Positions 28,101-37,148 of a stretch of DNA of 64,000 bases are shown in pieces (within the stretch, counting starts at the first letter, position 1; each line of letters begins with the position of its first letter). The position numbers were made by a program, and so were the translations under genes. Source of the DNA: Tritrichomonas musculus (Eukaryota; Parabasalia; Tritrichomonadida; Tritrichomonadidae); assembly GCA_039105265.1 (NCBI GenBank), contig JAPFFF010000049.1:124001-188000 (forward strand), written 5' to 3'. The notes under the pieces were generated by a model. The model saw nothing but the letters and a program-made list of their open reading frames with translations, searched no databases and had not been told where the DNA came from.

Positions 28101-29699
28101 AAGCTCCATCACCTGCCAACACTCATAACTGATGAAAAAGAATACTACAATTTGAGAGAGAACATAACGGGAGGATTATCAAATGTACTTCATCGTGTGA
28201 ACATCAGAGGTCAAACATTAATCAATAAACTCAAATATGATGCCGTTAATGACAGAATCATTAGCTATGACACTTCAAACATAGTCTCACACGTTGCTGG
28301 TATTGATTTCAATTCATTGTATCCTTCATCATTCAGTTCAGTAAAACATTCATTTAATCCTTATCACGGAGGAATCATGTACATGCCTGGCTCATTTATA
28401 AAACGATTTGATGTTTATGATGAAGATGGAAACAAGAATGAAAAGGTATTCAATGCTGCAATGAATATCATTCAATCAAAGAAACGATTTGATGCAAACC
28501 CTGAGTTTATATTCAAAGCTGAAGTCAAATTAAGATGCCCAAAGAATAAAATCAATGATTTGATTAACTTTCCTCCTGTGTTTAGAAATATCAATATAAT
28601 GAATGATGAACAAACGATTGGAAGCTATATGTACAAATATATGAAAGACAATAAACTGAATTCAGCAGATAAAGAAACAAGAAAGCTGACAATGTTGCTT
28701 GATACATGCGGTACATTTATGACGTTCTCGAACTATTATTTATGGTTTTTAATCGACCACGGACTTATAGTTGATGACATTAAGAGCTTAAGTTTATACG
28801 AGGCACATGACGGTTTTAATCAATTTGTTTGTGAGTTTATGAAGAAGCGTCAAGATATATTGTCAGGAAAGGCACACGGGAACGAAAAGTTTTACAAGAT
28901 TAGTATGAACGGATCTTACGGATATGACGGAATGAATTCAGAGAACTTTAATAAAGTCAGAATTGTTGATAAAAATAAAGCCTTTCAATTGATAGCATCC
29001 GATACTTATCGCAATGGATGTAAATTGTCAAATGATTGTTATTTGATACAATCACAACCTCATTCATTCAAATGTAATACATGTCTTCAGGAATCATTTT
29101 GGACATTAGACAATGCGAAATACTGGTATTTGACTTTCCTTTATGACTTTCTATACAAATGCATTGACATGAATAAAATTCATTTCAACTCGGTCGATAC
29201 AGACAGCCTTTACATGTCTATCGCTGGTGATATGAATAAACCGATTGACCAGTTGTTTGATTACGTCATCAAAGACAAAACATTTTATGACAAACACATT
29301 TATAGCTTCATGCCAAACCCTGCAATCAATGATGTATATGATGAGAAAAAGATTCTCGGATGCTGTGTAGAAAAGTTCGGAGCAAATCAAGTTGCTTTGT
29401 GTGCTAAGTGTTATACGATTTGGTCAGATGACAAAACAATTTCATTAAAGCTCAAAGGTGTTTCATTGAAGAAGAACAACATCAAATCAAGTGATTACAA
29501 AAATGTCATTGAAAAGCAATCAGTAATGAAAGGAAAGAATATAAACCTTCAATTAAATTCACAACTGATGAGTAAAATAACTGTAATCAAAAATGCTTTA
29601 ACAGCAGCACATTCAAAAATGTTGGTATTATCAAATCATTGTTGTTGTCCTTATGTCAATGGTTTCACTGCAAAGGATTATTTCATTGAGAATCATTAA
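25128..29699 (+). CDS. polB: Protein-primed DNA polymerase B with HNH insert (1523 aa)
   Basis: Uninterrupted. Order by residue: acidic coiled stretch (about 85-110); OTU-like DNVDDCLCWYRFLACC (about 354); a C2H2 finger CPHCGSYIHKG...H...C (about 494); Exo I TYDFETME (566); Exo II GFNSSRFDSN (666); Exo III YNDNDVEMM (805); an HNH module CHLCGEHF...LDRIDNNKGHQIDNCLLACAEC (931-965); motif A DFNSLYPSS (1059); motif B KISMNGSYGYDG (1256); motif C VDTDSLYMS (1356); LKLKGV (1441). This is a Polinton replicase starting from a protein primer; the OTU-like part may process the primer or precursor. An endonuclease module between the exonuclease and palm parts is known in some Polinton polymerases. Confidence 0.95.
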   Translation: MSSRYYYRKDTKSFVIEQIRYINNELQLKPRLSTSKPSDYDVKHFKSILENYLTSFGFREHEGDRINDTTILAFVNRMKKEAEEQEEEEEEEQFEEEEQDDEQKLKQKQIEDNIKIAHDALNKALQLIKSENILLRPLPPKTNKQPQRYEDIRFNNENAELIEYIKKFGYKGVHSKHDSYFIINEPENFDEAVEACSHFIDQFPNDSEKVERLDEDSKEPIKIYYKNGVSSIEDINEYLTETVFKQEVKPFKIYFQLTGIFEIPPKNENERYTYEASEIKWKNYKSSIPIIVRESKDIDKVKLYVESKIHEYETTTSNIKLCIVWSVSFTISRVVKITGKIDEVSELFGKNKYIIIDNVDDCLCWYRFLACCLNKELMKRPFTISDRTAAAKKILCDEHGLSYTKKPSKAAKQFINSFKGITIEEMKESAKKHNINVNIYEYNQTETDKKGFFDLQDQWHNTDDNNKTFSALLYSKDKILHIMYIINAEALTNIHICPHCGSYIHKGNHNIDRFNRHVDKCDGKFKKDFIPSREALPYCPHILNNPVYLYCLSYELEWKPTKHYITYDFETMEQKIEKKVSDKSVINSRLIPLSVSSCVKLDKGLITKNFDIRTNDFIAKWIDWLFVAGCDVYADKLNHLKSFIKDKSEEELNKIDSSLKTITVFGFNSSRFDSNLFKEQLIKNHWSIDSGMIGTATSLKQFILKSSKYPIRLRFIDAQAFVAGGTLKQFGIDFGGISNSSKGVFPYEAINSENYNEVLSKSEPFEYEDFYSYLNQKNPLTKADYEEYLIDSKRFATRWDYLLSYNDNDVEMMIKPIDNLIQMNAEYKVDLISNLSLSKNASCIKYALAYKDFNPKNDYEIINKMNTFKPTMKWWLNKCDNYRKQDMKHNFCSQKGDSSLQSNQNQRDISKCVSEKDFEAFMKLYESNETGKCHLCGEHFTYNNKPTLDRIDNNKGHQIDNCLLACAECNRLRQRDDDKITRTKIQLKKFCKLHHLPTLITDEKEYYNLRENITGGLSNVLHRVNIRGQTLINKLKYDAVNDRIISYDTSNIVSHVAGIDFNSLYPSSFSSVKHSFNPYHGGIMYMPGSFIKRFDVYDEDGNKNEKVFNAAMNIIQSKKRFDANPEFIFKAEVKLRCPKNKINDLINFPPVFRNINIMNDEQTIGSYMYKYMKDNKLNSADKETRKLTMLLDTCGTFMTFSNYYLWFLIDHGLIVDDIKSLSLYEAHDGFNQFVCEFMKKRQDILSGKAHGNEKFYKISMNGSYGYDGMNSENFNKVRIVDKNKAFQLIASDTYRNGCKLSNDCYLIQSQPHSFKCNTCLQESFWTLDNAKYWYLTFLYDFLYKCIDMNKIHFNSVDTDSLYMSIAGDMNKPIDQLFDYVIKDKTFYDKHIYSFMPNPAINDVYDEKKILGCCVEKFGANQVALCAKCYTIWSDDKTISLKLKGVSLKKNNIKSSDYKNVIEKQSVMKGKNINLQLNSQLMSKITVIKNALTAAHSKMLVLSNHCCCPYVNGFTAKDYFIENH

Positions 29700-29743
29700 A
29701 CCAATTGGCGAGAAGCAGAAAAATGCCTCTTGAAAATGCAACC

Positions 29744-29806
29744 CTCGGTATTCCGAGCCTAGAAAAATTATTAATGGAAATGCATCGGGTAGAATTCCGA
29801 CCGATG
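29744..29806. repeat. Two small hairpins after the polymerase gene
   Basis: CTCGGTATTCCGAG (29744-29757) and CATCGG...CCGATG (29783-29806) follow the polymerase stop within 110 bp. They carry the GGxATTCCG core seen in hairpins at 837 and 59142. They may be 3'-end signals or palindromic inserts. Confidence 0.6.
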
Positions 29807-29910
29807 AAATGCAGGCATGCAATATTGCACTCCTGGGAAATCATTAATGAAAATCATTTATTTTTGATTTGATTTATTTTTAAATCAATTTTTTATCAGC
29901 AATTCAAACA

Positions 29911-30675
29911 ATGAGCACACCAACAACAAACGCAGCCACAAACACAAACGCCACAACTCAACCAATCAATAATGATTATGAATATATTCAATACAATCAA
30001 CGCTTGAGAATCATTCATTCAATCAAAGATGATATGTATCAAATGAATTCAATCATAACAGCTTGTCAATCAAATAAATTATGTAAAGACTGGTTCAGAA
30101 ACCAATCTACAATTGATATTATTGATGAATTATCGACTGGGGAAAATCTCCCACTCGAAAAATTATATGAAAAACGAGATGATTTACCAAATGGAATAAG
30201 AGGCTTTTATGTTCATCGATTGCTTGTCAATCATGTTGCTATGTGGGCTTCACCTCGTTATTCAATATATATCATGAAGCTTCTTGATTCACATTTTGAA
30301 CATGAACGACAACAATTGGTTGAAGAATTGCATCAAAAGAAACCACGTCTCGTACCATCCAACAAAGAACACAATTACAAGTATTTGATTTGGAAAGAAA
30401 CCAATGATGCTGAAAACACAATTCTTCATCTTGTGAGAAGAAACAAACGAACATTCAGAGCTGTATCAACTCATAACAATGATAATGATAGATTTATATT
30501 CAAAGATAATTTACCTATAGCAATGAGTCCGAACGAAGACATTAAAGAACTTGTCAAGAACAACTTCCCTCGTAATGATTACACCATCAATGGTTGCAAC
30601 ATTATAATAAAGAATGAACGGCTGGAACAATTACACACACTCATCGATGAATACTTCAATCAATTTCAATCATGA
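29911..30675 (+). CDS. KilA-N domain protein
   Basis: 254 residues. The N-terminal part holds a KilA-N-like domain: CQSNKLCKDWFRNQSTIDII, then GIRGFYVHRLLVNHVAMWAS and a helix YSIYIMKLLDSHF. KilA-N is a DNA-binding domain of phages, poxviruses and other large DNA viruses. The C-terminal part (RLVPSNKEHNYKYLIWKE ... LHLVRRNKRTF) looks like the DUF3627-type partner domain of viral KilA-N proteins. A damaged homolog lies in element 3 (58607-59383, minus). Likely a nucleic-acid-binding regulator. Two TTATTTTT boxes precede the start. Confidence 0.75.
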   Translation: MSTPTTNAATNTNATTQPINNDYEYIQYNQRLRIIHSIKDDMYQMNSIITACQSNKLCKDWFRNQSTIDIIDELSTGENLPLEKLYEKRDDLPNGIRGFYVHRLLVNHVAMWASPRYSIYIMKLLDSHFEHERQQLVEELHQKKPRLVPSNKEHNYKYLIWKETNDAENTILHLVRRNKRTFRAVSTHNNDNDRFIFKDNLPIAMSPNEDIKELVKNNFPRNDYTINGCNIIIKNERLEQLHTLIDEYFNQFQS

Positions 30676-31319
30676 ATGAATAAAAATAATTGACACATTT
30701 ATATGTTTTTATTTTTGTGCTCCACTGATTGAACAAAAAAAATATAGAACTTCGGGGCAAAAACCCACAAAGAACCGTCATTCAGTGTTATTATTAAAGT
30801 AATATGTATAAAGATTATTAATGTAAAGAGTACGGTGTATTTTGACGGTTCTTTGTGGGAACACGTTAAAGTGTTTTTAGTTTTTTGACGGTTCTTTGTG
30901 GGAAACCATTTATAATAGTTTTTTTTTCATGAATTGTTTTAATGTATACGGGTTGTACATTCTGCCTCTCTTATATTATTATCTTTCGAATCCAGCGGTT
31001 GCTTTCTACATTTTCTAGGATAATATATAAAATAATACAGAAAAGTGTCATGTATGTGAATCGAACCTACCACCTTTACAAGGTCTCTGTAGACGCAATA
31101 CCCATCATGCCATATCATTGCCGTATAATAATAGTTTTCATTTACAGATTTATATTTAAATGGTTATATACTATATTGGTTTACACATTTATAGCAATAT
31201 TTGCGAAAAATTTTTCGAGAACTTTTTGAATGAAAAAATTCTTCTTTGACCAGATATGTATTGAAACCATGAATTAATAAATAAATGAACAAAAATAAAA
31301 TGAAAATCAATCAATTGAT
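30676..31319. other. 644-bp intergenic region with 18-bp repeats
   Basis: Between the convergent KilA-N and fibre genes. TGACGGTTCTTTGTGGGA occurs at 30843-30860 and 30886-30903, and inverted (17 of 18 bases) at 30764-30780. TTTTATTTTTG boxes flank both sides (about 30702 and 31277). No gene is supportable. Confidence 0.75.
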
Positions 31320-34300
31320 TTACTCTTTGAATACAGCTAATGTTCTTTCATCAATGATACTTGTAATGATTCCAACAGTCATGCGTTTTATTTTTGATGT
31401 TATTGCTGTCTCTCCTGAAAGAACTTTCAGCTTATTGTCTTCATTATCGATAAACACCTCATCCCCGATTGAATAACATGATGAATCATTAACTTTGCAA
31501 ATGTAATCGCCATGACTTGCGAATGTGATACATTTATTTTTGTCATCGATTCTCACACATATACCGACATACTCCTTCCATGTTCCTGATGTTTTGACAC
31601 TACAAATACAATCAGTTGTATCATCTGCTGTTGATGGTTTCCATTCATCACCAACATGTTTGTAAACCTTACCTGTCATATACACAGGAGAACCAACAAC
31701 GAAATCACTAACAGAGTTCATTGATGATTCAATCGGCGAGTAATGTGTGATTGTTGTGTTTGATTGTGCACCGTAAATAGCAGCCTTATATTTTGCTAAA
31801 TAACCTCGGGACATGATGCATCTTGAATATATTTGTTTAGCATCTAATAATTCCTGAGTAGTTGTCCAAGAATATCCGCCTATTGGGAAATTATATGTCA
31901 GGGGTCTTCCTGATGTTATATCAACAGTGTCTTCATAATAGAATGGGAATTTGAAATTGTCGAAATACACAGTTCTTTGATGTAATACAAGAACAATGTT
32001 ATGAGGATTTCCAGTTGTATCATAGAACAATATTCTTATTTCCAAACATAGCGCATAATCACCTACTATGTATTCCAGTTTAATTACCTTATCTTCAAGT
32101 TTTAGATAATGAATTGATATTTCACCGCCCTCTGTAATCGGTCCGCAATCAATAGCACATTTTTTTATTAGTTGTTCTTCTGTTATGACGTTTGACTTCA
32201 GTGCAAAGTTATCATTCACATATTTCACCGAAGTAATCATATCATCATTCACAGGTCGGCTGCGGATTAATGTGATAGATGCATCATATATATTGGTTAG
32301 TGTATCATCCGTGGCTCTCAATGAGACGACACGTGTACCTACACGAATATCTATTGATTCGCTTGACTCACTATTTACTGATTTGTATATGAGATTTGCA
32401 CCATTTCGACCAGAATACGTATATTCAGCTTCTTCATATGATGCATCATCGGCATTTCGTTTGAACTTCACGATAATATTTTTGGTTGTTAATACCCTTC
32501 TGATATATTCATCTGGGATTGCACAACCACTATCATTCTGTATACATTGAATTGTGAATCGTTCTGGACTTTCATCAACAACATTCGAGTCTTTGATAAA
32601 TGGTGATTCGATTTGTGCTCTAATGAAATTATATGCTATAGGATTATTATTTCTATGTGCTGCAATATATGATACATATACAATTTGTCCATCATCATGA
32701 CGCCATATTATTCTATCAATGCGTTTGCCATTGCTATCATACCCGTCCAAGCAATCAAAAGTGTTAGTAGAGCCATTTGGTTTAAATATTACATCAATAT
32801 GCATAATATCATCATCTTGATTATCTCCCCAATTAACATCAAATACCAAATGAACTCCAGCATTTGGTAGCTTAGGGGTAATATATGCACCCTCAGATAA
32901 TTTTGCAGGATATTCAATATTCAATTCAGTGCCGTATAATGCAGTATTCAATGCAGATTCATTAACCAAATCAGTTGGAATTGTTGGTATATCTGTTTTC
33001 AATGCATACTTATCTAATTCATAAGCTAATTCATCTTCATCAACAAACTTCTCATCAGCTTGTGCACTAGTATAATACGGTGTCAAGTCAACTGGTTCTG
33101 TTATATCCGTCTTCAATGCATAAGTATTCGACACATATCTAGCTGAATAAGCGTTTCTGTCTGTTGGTTCGATAGTTTTGGTAATTGAACACGATAAAAC
33201 TTCTGGTGTTTCACCAGTTCCTGGATTGATTAATTCATGGCTGTGATACAAAAACCAAATACTTGAATCACTTCCTTCGATACGCATTATCTGAGAGGGT
33301 TGTTCGTCATCATCGTCATTGTACGAATAGTCTACATGAACATAATGACCCGTATAAAAACTGTTTGATGAAACAATATCCAACCCGTATTGCTCAATCA
33401 GTTCATGATATGTGTTGTAATTCAAATCAGGAATTGTATTATTGACGATTTCGAATTGAATTGTTGTTTGACCCTCAATAATTTCTGGGATTTCACTCTT
33501 CATTGCATATTTTCCTTCTGCAACTGTTTTCGTTTCATACTTATCCAATTCATAAGCCAATTCATCCTCATCGACGAACTTCTCATCAGCTTGTGCACTA
33601 GTATAATACGGTGTCAAATCAATTGGTTCAGGTATATCACTCTTCAATGCTAATCTTTCTTCTGTTTCTGCTAATGTTATTGTTATTGGAAGGTATTGAT
33701 ATCTATCATAAATTGCTCCACTAACTTCATCCCACACTAATTCAAAATACTCACCTTCACTTTCAAATCCTTCAGCTTCATGTTGTTTAACGTTATATTC
33801 ATCATCAGCATATAATTCATTTGTCTTAAATCTGATATCAAAATGGAATATATTACTACTATTGTCTAATTTATAACCAACCAAATGTGTTCCTTCTTTG
33901 AACGGTAAAACGTGAGATGTATCCATTCCGTTTTCTTCATATTCTTCTGGTACTGGACCTATATTAGGAAACATATATGTCTTGATTTCAATTGTGTATT
34001 CAGTTGATACATTCAAATTATCTCTCGTGATGTAATTCTTCAAATCATCTTTTGGAACATATCGTTCGGCACAATCATCCAAAGCCGATTGAAAACCTTC
34101 ATTAGCTGCTATACTTGTTAAACACATTGATGCTTTAGCTGATAATGGTTTATCATCTTCAGCCATCAATTTCTGAAACATTTCGTCTGGTAATAGTTCT
34201 TTTATGTTCAATTGCAACTCACTATTTTTGAGTACTTCTGGTATTTCACTCTTCAATGCATAATTCGTTAAATCAATTGGTTCAGGTATATCAGTTGATA

Positions 34301-34514
34301 AAGCATAATTGTTGATAACATAATCACGCAATCCGTTAACTGCTTCATTCAATTGTTCCTTAGTGATTCCATTTCCGTTTGAACCTCCTACGTTTCCGTT
34401 CGATGAATCGCCTTTGATAACATAATTATCGACATATCTTTTAATGTATTCGTTAATCAATCCGTCAATGGTATTTGTTTTTGTTATGTGTCCGCTCTGC
34501 TCAATCGTAAACAT
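31320..34514 (-). CDS. Phage-like fibre protein of element 2 (1064 aa)
   Basis: It starts MFTIEQSGHITKTNTIDGLI, shared with the element 3 fibre. The shaft holds repeats of LTPYYTSAQADEKF, DELAYELDKY and YALKSEIPE, the register typical of trimeric phage tail-fibre shafts. These alternate with unrelated beta-rich domains of about 100 residues. The C-terminal 150 residues (from THYSPIESSMNSV) match element 3 closely and resemble the self-cleaving chaperone tail (peptidase G2-like) of phage appendage proteins. Likely receptor-binding fibre at the capsid vertex. Only 22 bp separate its start from the divergent 852-aa gene. Confidence 0.8.
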   Translation of the reverse strand: MFTIEQSGHITKTNTIDGLINEYIKRYVDNYVIKGDSSNGNVGGSNGNGITKEQLNEAVNGLRDYVINNYALSTDIPEPIDLTNYALKSEIPEVLKNSELQLNIKELLPDEMFQKLMAEDDKPLSAKASMCLTSIAANEGFQSALDDCAERYVPKDDLKNYITRDNLNVSTEYTIEIKTYMFPNIGPVPEEYEENGMDTSHVLPFKEGTHLVGYKLDNSSNIFHFDIRFKTNELYADDEYNVKQHEAEGFESEGEYFELVWDEVSGAIYDRYQYLPITITLAETEERLALKSDIPEPIDLTPYYTSAQADEKFVDEDELAYELDKYETKTVAEGKYAMKSEIPEIIEGQTTIQFEIVNNTIPDLNYNTYHELIEQYGLDIVSSNSFYTGHYVHVDYSYNDDDDEQPSQIMRIEGSDSSIWFLYHSHELINPGTGETPEVLSCSITKTIEPTDRNAYSARYVSNTYALKTDITEPVDLTPYYTSAQADEKFVDEDELAYELDKYALKTDIPTIPTDLVNESALNTALYGTELNIEYPAKLSEGAYITPKLPNAGVHLVFDVNWGDNQDDDIMHIDVIFKPNGSTNTFDCLDGYDSNGKRIDRIIWRHDDGQIVYVSYIAAHRNNNPIAYNFIRAQIESPFIKDSNVVDESPERFTIQCIQNDSGCAIPDEYIRRVLTTKNIIVKFKRNADDASYEEAEYTYSGRNGANLIYKSVNSESSESIDIRVGTRVVSLRATDDTLTNIYDASITLIRSRPVNDDMITSVKYVNDNFALKSNVITEEQLIKKCAIDCGPITEGGEISIHYLKLEDKVIKLEYIVGDYALCLEIRILFYDTTGNPHNIVLVLHQRTVYFDNFKFPFYYEDTVDITSGRPLTYNFPIGGYSWTTTQELLDAKQIYSRCIMSRGYLAKYKAAIYGAQSNTTITHYSPIESSMNSVSDFVVGSPVYMTGKVYKHVGDEWKPSTADDTTDCICSVKTSGTWKEYVGICVRIDDKNKCITFASHGDYICKVNDSSCYSIGDEVFIDNEDNKLKVLSGETAITSKIKRMTVGIITSIIDERTLAVFKE

Positions 34515-34536
34515 TCAATTTATTAGAAACTAAACA
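34515..34536. promoter_or_regulatory. Divergent start region, fibre / 852-aa gene
   Basis: Only 22 bp separate the two start codons; the element 3 equivalent is 14 bp (51885-51898). Such short spacing, kept in two elements, implies a shared bidirectional promoter or promoters inside the coding regions. Confidence 0.5.
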
Positions 34537-37095
34537 ATGTCAAAACAAGATAAAAATAATTCATCTGATAGCTTTGAATTAGATTTAAGTAATATTGATG
34601 ATGAAACTATATTTGATAGTGAGGTATCTAAACCTGATGATGAAGAAGAACTAGAGGACCCGATAGATTATTTTAAGAACACGTTTCTCAGTACATACAA
34701 ACTAGAACACCCCAATGATTTAATTAATTTGTTGTATCAAATACAAAACAATGAATATACAGGAAGAAGTGTGGGAAAGATTCGTGAAATGAAAGTCAAG
34801 TTTCGTCGATTTGTTTCATTGATGAACAAAATCAATGCAGGTATTAAAAGTAAAGGCAATCGATTCCTTAGTTTAAGAGAGTACACAACAGATAAAAAAA
34901 GTCTTGATACAATTATCAATTACTTCAATATTGTTGTCAACGATGATTTAAATTATAGCTCTGATGGTTTTCGTTCATCACCCATCAAACCACCGAGAAA
35001 GAGTCAAACACCACAAGCCACCAAAGGAAGAAGAAAGAGAACAAGCATTCATGAACCAACACCTGACAGCAGTAAACGAAGAACACCAAGAAGAAAACGC
35101 ATAACTCCGAGTGATTCTGATGAATTAATGAATACAAGTTTTTTGGAGCAAGATGATTCACTACCATCAATATCATTTAACTTCCCAGAATTAGAAGAAG
35201 AGGAGGAAGATAACCTATCAGCCTTGTTGTTATCTCCTTATGATTTGGTAGATGATGACATTGAATTGCTCAAGCAATTAGGCTATAATCAACCATGGCT
35301 CAATGTACTACCAAGATGTTATGAAGCAGCAAAGAAACCACAAAACAAACTTGATGAACAAGCAAAGGAAAACGTTGATGCATTACATCAAACACTTGAA
35401 ATTATCAGAGACAAGATGAAGAGAAACATTGATATAACCAATGAACAAAAATCAATTACAGGCTTATCATCATTCTTCAGAGTGTTTGACACAATCATTA
35501 ATAGAAAACCTATCAAAGGCTCTGATGTCATACAACCAATCAAACCACCATCAATGAAACCAATCCCATTTGTGAAACCAAATGATGTTGTTAATAATTT
35601 TTCAGCATCTAAAAGAGTCATGACAGACGCAGACGATTTTTCGCAGTCATTTGTTTTTGATAGAGAAGATGGTGATGACCTCAATCAAACATTCACTGAT
35701 TACGCTCAACAAGCAAATAAACCAAAGAAGCATGGCAAGTTCATTGATGGTGATAAAGTTGAATTCAATCAAAAAATATTTAAACCTGGAAATCCATTTG
35801 CACAAAAAATAACCGATGATGAAATCAATGCTTTAATTAAAAATGCTAAAGCAGCAACAGTAAGAGGTAAGCGTGAGGACAGAGATGCACCAACCGTTCT
35901 TGAAAACATTGATAGAGATTTCACAAACCTTAACATTCAATCACCCGCCAAGAGTTCAACATACTATAAACAAAACTTCCTTGATTTAATCATTAATGGT
36001 AATTATAGAATCAAATACATTCCTGCCGCCTCAACCAGAGACCAAGCAACAATATACTGTCATACACATCTTGACCAAGACGGAAAGCCAAAATATCGTT
36101 TACTTCCTACAAACGCTATGGACCCAAATGGTGAAGCAATAACAGACCTGAACGGAGATAAGATTGATGATATTGTATTAGTTGATAAGAAAGGAGTGCC
36201 ACAAATCATAAACGGTTATAAACTTGTATTTGCTTCTCCTTATAAGAAAGTATGGAAGACTGTTGTCAAATCAGCAGAAGAAAGGAAAGCTAAACCGTTC
36301 AATGTTTGGCTCAATGAACAATTCAATAAATCAAAGGATTCCGTAGATTGGGAGAAAGGTGAATATATTATTAATCCAAATGAAACCATCCAGAAATATA
36401 CAGAATTCTATCACAATGAACTCGGTTTGGGTAAGCCAAAAGTCAGCAAACGATTAAGCCCTTCATCATATTGGTCAAGCTATTTCGCAAAGGTTTGGAA
36501 AGTCTTCTGGCAATTATTCCCACAATTCAAACCATTAACAAGAATCATTTCGTACCTTTCAGTATCAAATGTACTGTTTTGTATATACTTTGATAACAAT
36601 GTCAAGAAAGAGATTGAAAAAGGTGGTCAGCCAATGAATTACATTCAATGGTTGGCATGGAAGAAAATCAACAAATCAAAGTACAATCAAATGATTGGTA
36701 AGCGAATGACAACATTCATCAATAATTTGTCAAAGGTCATTAACTTTGAAAGCGGTGAATTCAATCCTAATAGAAGTGCTTGGGAAGGAATGCCAATCGC
36801 TTTCATTCAATCAATGGAATCATTGATACTATCATACTTAGTAAATGTCAGTATGAATGACAAGCAGAGACCCCAAAAACTGGCTGAAAAGACTCAATTA
36901 GCTGCTGAAATACCAACAGAAGAGATAAGAGAAAATAAAGAAGAATATAATCGAATAATCAATAACTTGATTGATAAAATCTATGGTCAGCAATGTGGAT
37001 ATCTCGAATATAAGGAAAAACTAAATGCACAGAAGAAAGACCAATTAAGTAATGTAAACAGATACGATATTGATATATTTCAAGAAGAAGCATGA
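34537..37095 (+). CDS. Large conserved Polinton protein (852 aa), possible virion protein
   Basis: 852 residues; homolog of 51899-54526. The N-terminal half is variable, acidic and basic-patched (RRKRTSIHEP, KRRTPRRKR). The conserved part starts near residue 480 with DLIINGNYRIKYIPAASTRD. It has a DLNGDKIDDIVLVDKKGVP turn like a calcium-binding loop, then INGYKLVFASPYKKVWKT and a helical region with SSYWSSYFAKVWKVFW. No membrane signal or catalytic motif is recognised. Conserved divergence from the fibre gene points to the virion module. Confidence 0.7.
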   Translation: MSKQDKNNSSDSFELDLSNIDDETIFDSEVSKPDDEEELEDPIDYFKNTFLSTYKLEHPNDLINLLYQIQNNEYTGRSVGKIREMKVKFRRFVSLMNKINAGIKSKGNRFLSLREYTTDKKSLDTIINYFNIVVNDDLNYSSDGFRSSPIKPPRKSQTPQATKGRRKRTSIHEPTPDSSKRRTPRRKRITPSDSDELMNTSFLEQDDSLPSISFNFPELEEEEEDNLSALLLSPYDLVDDDIELLKQLGYNQPWLNVLPRCYEAAKKPQNKLDEQAKENVDALHQTLEIIRDKMKRNIDITNEQKSITGLSSFFRVFDTIINRKPIKGSDVIQPIKPPSMKPIPFVKPNDVVNNFSASKRVMTDADDFSQSFVFDREDGDDLNQTFTDYAQQANKPKKHGKFIDGDKVEFNQKIFKPGNPFAQKITDDEINALIKNAKAATVRGKREDRDAPTVLENIDRDFTNLNIQSPAKSSTYYKQNFLDLIINGNYRIKYIPAASTRDQATIYCHTHLDQDGKPKYRLLPTNAMDPNGEAITDLNGDKIDDIVLVDKKGVPQIINGYKLVFASPYKKVWKTVVKSAEERKAKPFNVWLNEQFNKSKDSVDWEKGEYIINPNETIQKYTEFYHNELGLGKPKVSKRLSPSSYWSSYFAKVWKVFWQLFPQFKPLTRIISYLSVSNVLFCIYFDNNVKKEIEKGGQPMNYIQWLAWKKINKSKYNQMIGKRMTTFINNLSKVINFESGEFNPNRSAWEGMPIAFIQSMESLILSYLVNVSMNDKQRPQKLAEKTQLAAEIPTEEIRENKEEYNRIINNLIDKIYGQQCGYLEYKEKLNAQKKDQLSNVNRYDIDIFQEEA

Positions 37096-37148
37096 ATCAG
37101 AGAATAAAAATAAATGAAATGATATTCATTGAATCATGTTGATTGCTT

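Noticed and set aside
25128-29699. HNH stretch in the polymerase as an intein
   Set aside because: No intein splice-block signatures (start Cys with downstream HN-C/S/T) were seen at its borders. It looks like an inserted domain.
31040-31110. tRNA-like stretch on the minus strand (GGTTCGATTC box)
   Set aside because: A T-loop-like box is present, but I could not pair a T stem, acceptor stem or anticodon stem around it. Treated as chance.
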